6,562 bases of DNA from CAG-611 sp964487215 (GCA_964487215.1 CAZAPU010000047.1:1-6562), one strand, 5' to 3'; numbered from the stretch's first letter, positions 1-6,533 are shown. A program made the numbers and translations. Notes: generated from the letters alone by a model not told the origin.

Positions 1-17
1 TTTATACCACCATATTA

Positions 18-26
18 ATTTTATCA
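18..26 (-). promoter_or_regulatory. Possible extended -10 promoter for a leftward gene outside the window
   Basis: The minus strand reads TGATAAAAT, an extended -10 (TG-n-TAAAAT), just downstream of the operon terminator. The -35 position (about 41-46) reads TAGCAA, a poor match. Such AT-rich hexamers arise often by chance, so this is only a candidate. Confidence 0.25.
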
Positions 27-85
27 AATAATTAAATTAATTGCTACTGTTACTATACAATATAAAGTAAAATATTGTATTAAAG

Positions 86-119
86 AAAAAAAGAATTAAA
101 CAAACTTTAATTCTTTTTT
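86..119 (-). terminator. Intrinsic terminator at the end of the operon
   Basis: Perfect 14-bp inverted repeat: arms 87-100 and 106-119, loop 101-105. On the minus strand the distal arm ends in seven Ts (92-86), with three more after one C. The stem contains a single G-C pair, weak by usual standards but expected in this base composition. Its proximal arm starts inside the TAA stop of the last gene. The symmetry and the T run on the other strand mean it could act in both directions. Confidence 0.75.
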
Positions 120-444
120 ATAGTACTAAAAATATTGCACCAATTAAAATCAAAAATATACCTAGTATTTTTTTGATACCTATATTTTCATTTAAGTATT
201 TATATGAAAGAAATAAAGTCCAAATATAAGTTATTGCTGTTAAAGGTAAAACAACTGAGTATTCTAAAAATTTTAATACATAAATATTTATACAGGCAGA
301 TAAGAAATATAAAACACCACCAATTATTAAATTTTTATTTTTAAATAAATTTTTAATGGTAAAATTAGCAGAAGCTTTTTTTAAGAAAAGCGAAGCTACA
401 GAGCCAATAATTGTCATTATGATTAGTAATAAGTAATATATCAT
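118..444 (-). CDS. EamA/SMR-type four-helix protein, second flippase subunit
   Basis: 108-residue membrane protein with four helices (about 2-20, 39-58, 64-82, 91-108) and very short ends. It shares the layout of its upstream neighbour: SLFLKKAS (18-25) after helix 1, EYSVVLPLTAITY (61-73) with a helix-3 proline, and YLNEN (83-87) closing helix 3. The two proteins are clearly different in sequence, as ArnE and ArnF are, which favours a heterodimer over a recent duplication. Helix 1 has no acidic residue, again unlike EmrE. Its ATG overlaps the upstream TGA as ATGA, and its ribosome site is the GGTGGGG run (449-455) formed by glycine codons of the upstream gene, so the two subunits are probably made by coupled translation. 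The TAA stop touches the operon terminator. Family call is good; flippase function is inferred from pairing and context. Confidence 0.78.
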   Translation of the reverse strand: MIYYLLLIIMTIIGSVASLFLKKASANFTIKNLFKNKNLIIGGVLYFLSACINIYVLKFLEYSVVLPLTAITYIWTLFLSYKYLNENIGIKKILGIFLILIGAIFLVL

Positions 445-779
445 TTATCCCCACCACCAATCAGAATAACACCAATTATAATAATTGTAATTCCTGCCAC
501 TTTACCAATAGTAATAATTTCATTTAATACAAAATAAGAAATAGCTATTGTAATTACATAATTCAAACTTAACATTGGTTGTAATACTGATAAGCTACCA
601 TATTTATAAGCAATAACCATTATTAATGCCCCTATTCCATACAAAAGAAAGCCAAATAAAATATTAATATAATTTGCATCCACACCAAGCTTCCATAATA
701 ATTGGCCAAAGCAAACACAAATTGATGAAATAATGATTAATATGATACCTTTTTTATTTTTTCTAAATGATTCTTTCAT
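441..779 (-). CDS. EamA/SMR-type four-helix protein, ArnE/ArnF-like flippase subunit
   Basis: 112-residue hydrophobic protein with four predicted membrane helices (about 11-30, 37-59, 66-86, 92-109) and a basic N-terminus (KESFRKNKK). The pattern is that of EamA/SMR half-transporters: GQLLWKLG (25-32) after helix 1, GSLSVLQPMLSLNYV (61-75) and helix 3 ending in VLNE (84-87). Helix 1 lacks the membrane-buried Glu that EmrE-type multidrug exporters need, so a lipid-sugar flippase like ArnE/ArnF (about 110-130 residues each) fits better. It would act with the overlapping next gene as a heterodimer, moving undecaprenyl-phosphate-sugar made by the upstream GT2 to the outer face; this is inference from family and context. 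The ATG follows the upstream stop by 10 bp, with only a weak AAAGAG site, so translation may depend on read-in from upstream. It ends in an ATGA overlap with the next gene. Confidence 0.8.
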   Translation of the reverse strand: MKESFRKNKKGIILIIISSICVCFGQLLWKLGVDANYINILFGFLLYGIGALIMVIAYKYGSLSVLQPMLSLNYVITIAISYFVLNEIITIGKVAGITIIIIGVILIGGGDK

Positions 780-789
780 AATATACTCT

Positions 790-1743
790 TTATTTTGATA
801 TCTTTTCTATGGATTCAAATAATCCTTTCTGATCTTTAAATATTAAATTAACTATAATTGCTAAATATTTTAAAATAATTGATAATATTACAAATATTCC
901 AAAAAACGAAATACCCATAAATAATATCGTAGTTGTCCAACCAGCAACAGGTTGTTTACTTAAATATATTATAATTGAATATACAACAGTTGCTACTGTT
1001 ATTAAAGCCATTAAAAGTGACATAAATAAGGAAGCTTTGTATGCAATATTTGTATATAAAACCAATACTGTTGTTGCTAATTCTGGTTTTGTTGGATCAT
1101 AATTTCTTTTTGTAGTTCTTTTATTAATATCATAGACATAATCATATTGTTTTAAACCACAATTTGCATATACTGTTTTTCTATATTTTATTGTTTTATT
1201 GATTGAATTCACTCTATTAATACCTCTTCTAGATATTAATCTAAAGCTATTAGTGTTTATTTTATATTGATTTTGTGAATATTTATTAAATATCTTATAA
1301 AAATTTTTAGAAATTAAATTTATTTTTTTATTTGGGACAGCATTTACTATATCAAATCCTTTTAATGATTGATTATATATATTCATTATTTCTTCTTTAT
1401 CATAATCAATCAAAATATTATCAAATTCATAAACAAAATCACCTATTGCTAAATCAATTGCAAGTATCATACTTGTTTCTACACCCTGATAATAGCTTAA
1501 ATTGATTATGTTTACTACTGTATTGTTTAATTTTTTTGATAATTTCTTTATAATTTCAATAGTACCATCTGTAGAGTAATCATTAACAAATATTATCTCA
1601 TATTTACAAAAATTTTCCTCTAACACATTATTTAAAAGATTAAAAAATTCTTCAATATGTTTTTCATTATTATGTAAATAAACAACTGCAGAAATAAAGT
1701 TTTTTTCTTTATTTTTTTGAATTATATCTTTTTTATTTTTCAT
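790..1743 (-). CDS. GtrB/ArnC/CsbB-like polyprenyl-phosphate glycosyltransferase
   Basis: 317-residue family 2 glycosyltransferase with a cytosolic GT-A domain (about 16-220) and two C-terminal helices (about 235-261 and 270-301). That architecture is typical of enzymes loading a sugar onto undecaprenyl phosphate (GtrB, ArnC, CsbB). Motifs: AVVYLHNNE (19-27), VNDYSTDGT (53-61), NLSYYQG (81-87), AIGDFVYEFD (99-108), FRLISRRG (167-174) and AGWTTTILFMG (267-277), the last typical of the second helix in this group. The usual DADLQD metal site is replaced by DNILID (108-113): first and last Asp are kept, the middle one is Ile. A Lys/Asn-rich stretch of about 15 residues precedes the domain. AGGAGG, 9 nt before the ATG, lies within the last codons of the oxidoreductase gene, and the genes overlap by 11 bp. 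It precedes the flippase-like pair, as ArnC-type enzymes are grouped with ArnEF. The sugar is unknown, and a non-catalytic role is possible given the changed site. Confidence 0.85.
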   Translation of the reverse strand: MKNKKDIIQKNKEKNFISAVVYLHNNEKHIEEFFNLLNNVLEENFCKYEIIFVNDYSTDGTIEIIKKLSKKLNNTVVNIINLSYYQGVETSMILAIDLAIGDFVYEFDNILIDYDKEEIMNIYNQSLKGFDIVNAVPNKKINLISKNFYKIFNKYSQNQYKINTNSFRLISRRGINRVNSINKTIKYRKTVYANCGLKQYDYVYDINKRTTKRNYDPTKPELATTVLVLYTNIAYKASLFMSLLMALITVATVVYSIIIYLSKQPVAGWTTTILFMGISFFGIFVILSIILKYLAIIVNLIFKDQKGLFESIEKISK

Positions 1744-2857
1744 TATTTAGTACCTCCTCTAAATCATATACCGTATTTATTTTTCCTGATAAAACACTGA
1801 CAAAAGTGGGATTTTTTGAAAAGTATTTTATTACGGTAGGTCTTGAATCATCAATTTCGCTTGCCTTTAGTATTGGCTTCATGGAAAATAGTGAACCAAC
1901 ATATTCAAATTCAAAATCATCATTTAGATATTTTTTTGCTAAAGCAGACATGTATGGCCATGCACTTTGTGGCTTTACAGGACAATTATTACAGTTTCCT
2001 AATTGCTCTTTCGAACAATAACCTTTTGAATTTTTTTGACATTCAAATGTTGGAACTTCATCATAACTGGTAACATGAGGTGTAAATGTAACTGATGTCA
2101 ATGAATGCAATCCTGTCTTACCGAAAGGCATAATTGAAAAAAATGGTCCATCCATTACTGTAATACCTACATTTTTTAATTTTTCATTTACTTTACACAG
2201 TATTATTTCACATATTTCATATTTTATTTTAAATGGTTCAAAATTTAGTTTTTTTAGTATTTGGTTTACTGATGCATAGGTACAATTAAGTATAAAATTA
2301 GATTTGTATCTTTCTTTTACATCAGTAATTATTTCATAATAATTATTTACTTTTTCTATTTTATCTATTTTGGCATTATATTTTATTTCAACATTCTTAT
2401 ACTTTTTTATTTCATTAATAAAATATTCCTTTAATATTTGTGCATCAAATGTATATTCTTTTGTTAGAAATGCGCCATCGCACATATTATTTTTAAAATA
2501 CTTTTTTTGATCTACTCTATCACATTTTATATTTGATGCATTACAAAACTTTATAAATTGTTCTGCATTAGTCCAAGAATAATCTTTTGATGTAGCATAT
2601 ACTTGATCAAAATCTGCTAATATTGAGAAAGGATAATCGTTTACAAATTTTTCAAAATAACCAGCAGATTTTATTGCAGTTGAATAACTTCTTGGATAAT
2701 GATATCCCATATGTACTCTTGCTTGATTAATATAAGTTGCCCTACCAAATGGTTCTTTATCATATTCTACAACTAATATTTTTTCTTGTTTTTTCCCACA
2801 ATATAAAGCAGAATATAAACCATATAAACCTGCACCTATTATTATTTTATCATACAT
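1733..2857 (-). CDS. FAD-dependent oxidoreductase, DAO family
   Basis: 374-residue flavoprotein of the D-amino-acid-oxidase (DAO) fold. The N-terminus has the dinucleotide site IIGAGLYG (6-13) with its acidic partner E31 at the end of strand two. QARVHMGYHYPRS (45-57) resembles the SGVIHxGIYY segment of L-2-hydroxyglutarate oxidases, with H49 at the conserved His. DDSRP (336-340) and FVSVLSGKINT (352-362) look like the C-terminal flavin-contact region. No signal peptide or membrane helix is seen, so it should be cytosolic. Four cysteines (C273, C281, C289, C292) form a likely metal-binding insert. Its place between the membrane glycosyltransferase and a GT2 suggests it oxidises a sugar, a sugar-lipid or a precursor of the surface glycan; this is inference. 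The ATG has GAGGT 8 nt upstream and follows the previous stop by one base. Its last 11 bases overlap the next gene. Fold is confident, substrate unknown. Confidence 0.82.
   Translation of the reverse strand: MYDKIIIGAGLYGLYSALYCGKKQEKILVVEYDKEPFGRATYINQARVHMGYHYPRSYSTAIKSAGYFEKFVNDYPFSILADFDQVYATSKDYSWTNAEQFIKFCNASNIKCDRVDQKKYFKNNMCDGAFLTKEYTFDAQILKEYFINEIKKYKNVEIKYNAKIDKIEKVNNYYEIITDVKERYKSNFILNCTYASVNQILKKLNFEPFKIKYEICEIILCKVNEKLKNVGITVMDGPFFSIMPFGKTGLHSLTSVTFTPHVTSYDEVPTFECQKNSKGYCSKEQLGNCNNCPVKPQSAWPYMSALAKKYLNDDFEFEYVGSLFSMKPILKASEIDDSRPTVIKYFSKNPTFVSVLSGKINTVYDLEEVLNNEK
1753..1758 (-). promoter_or_regulatory. Ribosome binding site embedded in the oxidoreductase gene
   Basis: Perfect AGGAGG formed by the consecutive Glu-Glu-Val codons near the oxidoreductase C-terminus, 9 nt before the ATG of the following GT2. 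It indicates strong, position-coupled initiation of that gene. Confidence 0.8.
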
Positions 2858-2858
2858 A

Positions 2859-5624
2859 CTAATCTACCTCTATCATCCAATTTTCTATTTTATTTATTTT
2901 TATTGATTCATCAGAATGTATTTTTATTTTATTACAATCATATAAATTCCAATTTAAATCTGCACTTACTCTAACTACATAATTATTTGTTCCAGCTTTT
3001 GTAATAAATTCATAACTTGATATCTTTCTATTTGAATTGTCTAATAAATCAAATGATATTAAATTAATATTTGAAGATTCAATATTAAATACAAGATAAT
3101 TTCCATATTTTGATTTTGTTATATTAATCATCTTATCTATATCGCCAATTACATTTTCTCCAATAATAGTTTTTGAAACTTTTTCCTTTATATTTTGACC
3201 CCATATATATGGTATATATCCAAGAGAGTAATTATATTTTTCTATATCATCTGTTATATTACTTTGTAAATTATCTAGTTTACTTTTTACTTCATCAACA
3301 CTCGAATTTCTAACCCATAAAATAAAGTTGTTATAAGAAATAATTGGTTTATAATTATTTGAAATATACTCAGTTATTATATAATATCTATAATTATTTA
3401 ACACACTATCTAATTCGTCATTTAAAATTAATGGATTGTTTTTTGCTGGTGTCAATGCAAATTTTACATTATTGTTTTCTATTTGTTCTATAAAATCTAT
3501 TTGTGTTTTATAATTACTTAATAATCCTGGACTTTGGTTAACATATACAGGTTTTTCTCTATTTGTAAGAGTATATAATAAAGTTTGATTAGTAAAGTCA
3601 ATATAAGTATCGTCTTCATTCATAACCTGATCAAATAAATTCTTTAAAGGAATATAAACATCCTGCATTTTTTTTGATATTTGAACTCTATCTTTTTTTT
3701 CAGTATAAGAATAAACATTATTAAAAGTTAAATAAGTTCTTAACGAAGAATCAATTATTGTATTCTCAAATTTTTGATTTGTTGTAACAGCCATATTTAA
3801 TACTATTAATATTGAAATATAGATTAAAATAAATTTAATAATTGAATCTTTCTTTATGGTTACAAAATATAAAACAAAATATAAAATAGATGTTGATAAA
3901 GAACACAAATACATACCTTCAAATATTGAATGTCTAACAATTCCTCTAGAAAAATTAAAGATATATGCTAAACCTAAAATCAATAAAATAAAATATCTAT
4001 AATCTTTTTCAATAAATTTATCTTTATTCTTAATAATAAGTATGATTAGACTGTATATTACAAATAAAGGTATCAATATATATGTAATTAATGTTTTCCA
4101 TTCAAACAAATTCCCAATTGATGAATATGCCCAATTATCATTTGACATAGCTAAATTAATAAATTCTATTATTCTATCATATAAATTAATATTTTTTAGT
4201 AAAGAAATAGCAAATGCTACAACTATACATCCTAGTACAAATGATATAGTTACAATAATAACTTTTTTTAATAATTTATATTTTTTTGATATTATTAAAT
4301 AGAATAATAAAGTAATAAATGTTGATAAGCAAAACATCATTCCAAGATCTAATTTTAGTAATGTAACAATAATTAATGATATTAAATATAACAATAAATT
4401 TTTAATTTTGTCGGTTTTGATAAAATCAATAAGAGCAATAATAGCAATTATACCTAGATAATAATAGCATGTTGCAAGATCTGCTAATAATGGAAAAAAT
4501 AGTACTAATATTAATGAAGAAAATTTACTAAAGAAAAACGAAAACAATTTATATAATAAATAAATTAATAAAATATTCCATAAAAATGCATATGGGTTAA
4601 ATATTGCACCAATTAAATCTCCACTTAAAAAATAATAAAGATAACCACTTATTTGATTGTACAACATATGTGCATCAAATGTTTCTAATAAAGGTATCTT
4701 ACCATATTTAATGAACTCAAATATAGCTGTTCCACTATTTGAAGATTCAAAAAAATCTGTATTTTTTATTATATTTGATGAGGGTTGAATACTCAACATT
4801 ACTAAACCCATAATAATCATAATATAATAAAATTTTTCTATATTAAATGTTACTTTCTTTGCTTGATACACTTTATATATAATGGGGATTAAAACAAATG
4901 ATAATAAAATATATATTACAATATAAATATTTCCAGATATAAAAATATTTCTACTCATTAATATGTTAATTAGTTCAACAAAAAGTGAATAAAATATTGG
5001 AAAAAATACAATCATTGATGCAGATAATAACAATAAGTTTTTATTTTTTAATTTTAATATTATTTTATAAAATATGAAAATAAATATTGGAAATATTATT
5101 AAAAATGCAATTGAATTTATCTTATAACTGCTTTTTAATACTAAATTTACTAAAAATAGTGATTCTAATGTACTACAGAAGCCTAATATACTGCTAGTAA
5201 TTAAGAGCTTATAGTCATTTATATTAAAATAATCAAAAGCTTTTATTATTATCAAGATTTCTACTATTAGGCATGTAGAAATATTTAAAAATCCTGCTGT
5301 TCCCGAGTAATAATTAATCATGCTCATAAAAGAAGAAATTATTCCAAATAAAGACATTATTGAAAATATATTTTCTAGTTTTTCGTCTTTAAATATTAAA
5401 AATTTTTTATAAATATATCTAGAAGCAATAATTATTAATGGACATATTACAAATAATGTTAAATTAATTTTAGTAAGTTTTGCACCAAAATCAAAACCAT
5501 TCAATATATTATTTCCAATTACATAATTGAATGTTATTGCACTAATATTATCAAAAGGTCTTATTATTATAATTGCAAGTAACAGTAAAAAAACTGTAAA
5601 AAGAATTGAACTATATTTTTTCAT
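2859..5624 (-). CDS. Large polytopic GT-C-like membrane glycosyltransferase
   Basis: 921-residue membrane protein, probably transferring a sugar from a polyprenyl-phosphate donor to an acceptor outside the membrane. Residues about 5-250 hold roughly eight hydrophobic helices. A further helix (265-281) leads into an outer loop with FFESSNSG (291-298) and GKIPLLETFDAHML (308-321), matching the Gly-x-x-Pro...Asp-x-His pattern of bacterial GT-C/PMT-like proteins (D317, H319). About ten more helices run to 613; R560, R564 and H565 (FSRGIVRHS) resemble the conserved Arg/His loop of that group. Residues 614-921 are soluble and presumably extracytoplasmic: DTYIDF (672-677), then an NNYKP...FILWVR segment and a beta-rich end. 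ATG is preferred over the GTG nine bases upstream because that GTG lies within the AGGTGG ribosome site. The stop is one base before the next start. Acceptor unknown; the GT-C call rests on topology and motifs, not on a search. Confidence 0.8.
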   Translation of the reverse strand: MKKYSSILFTVFLLLLAIIIIRPFDNISAITFNYVIGNNILNGFDFGAKLTKINLTLFVICPLIIIASRYIYKKFLIFKDEKLENIFSIMSLFGIISSFMSMINYYSGTAGFLNISTCLIVEILIIIKAFDYFNINDYKLLITSSILGFCSTLESLFLVNLVLKSSYKINSIAFLIIFPIFIFIFYKIILKLKNKNLLLLSASMIVFFPIFYSLFVELINILMSRNIFISGNIYIVIYILLSFVLIPIIYKVYQAKKVTFNIEKFYYIMIIMGLVMLSIQPSSNIIKNTDFFESSNSGTAIFEFIKYGKIPLLETFDAHMLYNQISGYLYYFLSGDLIGAIFNPYAFLWNILLIYLLYKLFSFFFSKFSSLILVLFFPLLADLATCYYYLGIIAIIALIDFIKTDKIKNLLLYLISLIIVTLLKLDLGMMFCLSTFITLLFYLIISKKYKLLKKVIIVTISFVLGCIVVAFAISLLKNINLYDRIIEFINLAMSNDNWAYSSIGNLFEWKTLITYILIPLFVIYSLIILIIKNKDKFIEKDYRYFILLILGLAYIFNFSRGIVRHSIFEGMYLCSLSTSILYFVLYFVTIKKDSIIKFILIYISILIVLNMAVTTNQKFENTIIDSSLRTYLTFNNVYSYTEKKDRVQISKKMQDVYIPLKNLFDQVMNEDDTYIDFTNQTLLYTLTNREKPVYVNQSPGLLSNYKTQIDFIEQIENNNVKFALTPAKNNPLILNDELDSVLNNYRYYIITEYISNNYKPIISYNNFILWVRNSSVDEVKSKLDNLQSNITDDIEKYNYSLGYIPYIWGQNIKEKVSKTIIGENVIGDIDKMINITKSKYGNYLVFNIESSNINLISFDLLDNSNRKISSYEFITKAGTNNYVVRVSADLNWNLYDCNKIKIHSDESIKINKIENWMIEVD

Positions 5625-6408
5625 TATATCCACCTACCATATTAATAAATAATGTTTTTAATAAATCAAAATTGCCTTTGAAAAAGCTTATCTTAGTCGG
5701 AGTTTTACTGTTTTTTGGATATTCTCTTTTAACAGGAACTTCACATGTTTTATAGCCTAGTCTTGAGGCACTTGTAGATAGATATGCTAATAATTCATAC
5801 TTCACAAATACTTCTCTAAAAGGGTTAACTCTTTTATCTAACAAATATTCTCTTGAATAACCTCTATAAGCATTAGTAGTATCAGTAAATCTTTTATGAG
5901 CGGTTAATGAAATAATTGGAGCATGAAGTAATTTCACTGCTAATAATCTTATAAATGGAGTATTTATTGCTTTACCACCTTTAATAAATCTAGATCCTTG
6001 TATGAAACCATACCCTTTTTCCAATTTTTCTATAAACAAAGGTACATCTTCAATACTGTCTTTATTGTTACCATCAATAGTAATTATACCTTTATAACCT
6101 CTTTTTAAACACCACCAAAATCCCATTCTTAATTGTGTTCCCTGTTTACCATAACTTTCTTTAATGAGTAATGTATTAACACCAAGTTTTGTTAATTTTT
6201 TTAATTCAACCGAATTATCAGTTGAACCACCATCGCATATTATTATGTCAACCAAGGAATTAATATTTGCTTTTTGTGCTTTTTCTAATTCCTTTTTAAT
6301 TCTTTCTCCTTCATTAATTATGGGAATACATAAACAATATTTACTTTGTTTCGGATTTAATTCGTATACTGAAAAGTCAGGAACACCATTAATATTTTTG
6401 TACTTCAT
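5611..6408 (-). CDS. Family 2 glycosyltransferase, DPM1-like, soluble
   Basis: 265-residue GT-A glycosyltransferase and first gene of the operon. Visible motifs in order: nucleotide-binding start CIPIINEGE (27-35), CDGGSTDNS (58-66), acceptor-side GKQGTQLRMGFWW (87-99), the DxD-equivalent IDGNNKD (111-117) and QGSRFIKGG (137-145). The GSR-hydrophobic-x-GG motif and the later DTTNAYRGYSREYL (176-189) resemble dolichol/polyprenyl-phosphate sugar synthases (DPM1 type). There is no C-terminal membrane helix, so it should be cytosolic or peripheral. I infer that it transfers a sugar from a nucleotide donor to a lipid carrier for the membrane enzyme encoded next; transfer to another acceptor is possible, and the sugar cannot be read from sequence. 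The ATG is fixed by a perfect AGGAGG 8 nt upstream. Its TAG stop lies 14 bp inside the next gene, which suggests translational coupling. Family is confident, substrate is not. Confidence 0.9.
   Translation of the reverse strand: MKYKNINGVPDFSVYELNPKQSKYCLCIPIINEGERIKKELEKAQKANINSLVDIIICDGGSTDNSVELKKLTKLGVNTLLIKESYGKQGTQLRMGFWWCLKRGYKGIITIDGNNKDSIEDVPLFIEKLEKGYGFIQGSRFIKGGKAINTPFIRLLAVKLLHAPIISLTAHKRFTDTTNAYRGYSREYLLDKRVNPFREVFVKYELLAYLSTSASRLGYKTCEVPVKREYPKNSKTPTKISFFKGNFDLLKTLFINMVGGYNEKI
5630..5635 (-). promoter_or_regulatory. Ribosome binding site that decides the GT-C gene start
   Basis: AGGTGG (five of six consensus bases) lies 5 nt before the ATG at 5624, inside the end of the upstream gene. 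The in-frame GTG at 5633 is part of this site and has no good site of its own, so ATG is chosen, giving a protein three residues shorter than the longest frame. Confidence 0.7.
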
Positions 6409-6416
6409 TATTTATT

Positions 6417-6422
6417 CCTCCT
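6417..6422 (-). promoter_or_regulatory. Consensus ribosome binding site of the first operon gene
   Basis: Perfect AGGAGG on the minus strand, 8 nt before the ATG at 6408. It fixes the start of the DPM1-like glycosyltransferase. Confidence 0.88.
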
Positions 6423-6434
6423 ATATATAGATTT

Positions 6435-6459
6435 AATCAAATAAAAATATTTTTTGATT
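6435..6459 (-). repeat. Imperfect AT-rich inverted repeat in the operon leader
   Basis: AATCAA (6435-6440) and TTGATT (6454-6459) are inverted copies. One further A-T pair, a mismatch and two more pairs follow inward. The repeat lies in the untranslated leader between the predicted start of transcription and the ribosome site. It could be an operator half-site pair or a weak hairpin, but in such AT-rich DNA it may be chance. Confidence 0.3.
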
Positions 6460-6471
6460 TATGTTAAATTT

Positions 6472-6501
6472 ATTATACTATGAATTAACATATTATGACA
6501 A
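6472..6501 (-). promoter_or_regulatory. Sigma-A-type promoter of the operon
   Basis: On the minus strand, a -35 box TTGTCA (6501-6496, five of six consensus bases) and a perfect -10 box TATAAT (6477-6472) are separated by 18 bp. Transcription would start near 6465, giving a leader of about 57 nt before the ATG at 6408. No other comparably good promoter was noticed between the six genes, so this is probably the main promoter. A plus-strand TATACT (6474-6479) overlaps its -10 box but lacks a convincing -35. Confidence 0.75.
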
Positions 6502-6520
6502 GAAAATAATATATTTAATT

Positions 6521-6530
6521 AGGAAGTGAT
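6521..6530 (+). promoter_or_regulatory. Ribosome binding site of the divergent partial gene
   Basis: AGGAAGTGAT matches the anti-SD complement AGGAGGTGAT at nine of ten bases. It is the main reason for accepting the non-ATG (TTG) start at 6534. Confidence 0.65.
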
Positions 6531-6533
6531 AAT

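Noticed and set aside
1..17. T-box-like GGTGGTA on the minus strand near the left edge
   Set aside because: Only seven bases match and the upstream sequence shows no stem I, specifier loop or antiterminator.
118..779. EmrE-type multidrug efflux pair (small multidrug resistance)
   Set aside because: Size and topology fit, but neither first helix has the essential buried Glu, and the genes follow a GT2 in a glycosylation operon.
41..1001. Shared 12-mer TTGCTACTGTTA at 41-52 and 990-1001
   Set aside because: A single 12-base match is expected by chance in 6.5 kb of such AT-rich DNA; no further copies or flanking similarity seen.
1806..2073. Two overlapping plus-strand open frames of 71 and 76 codons
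   Set aside because: They lie antisense inside the oxidoreductase gene, whose protein has clear family motifs; no ribosome site or recognisable product.
4042..4302. Plus-strand open frame of 86 codons
   Set aside because: Antisense to helices of the GT-C gene; a by-product of hydrophobic codons on the other strand.
5625..5633. GTG start for the GT-C gene, adding three residues
   Set aside because: The GTG is part of the AGGTGG ribosome site that is well placed for the ATG at 5624.
118..6408. Mollicutes code (TGA read as tryptophan)
   Set aside because: Tryptophans are encoded by TGG, no reading frame needs TGA, and one gene ends at TGA in an ATGA overlap.
6164..6430. Plus-strand open frame of 88 codons
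   Set aside because: Antisense to the conserved N-terminal half of the first GT2 and running through the operon's ribosome site.
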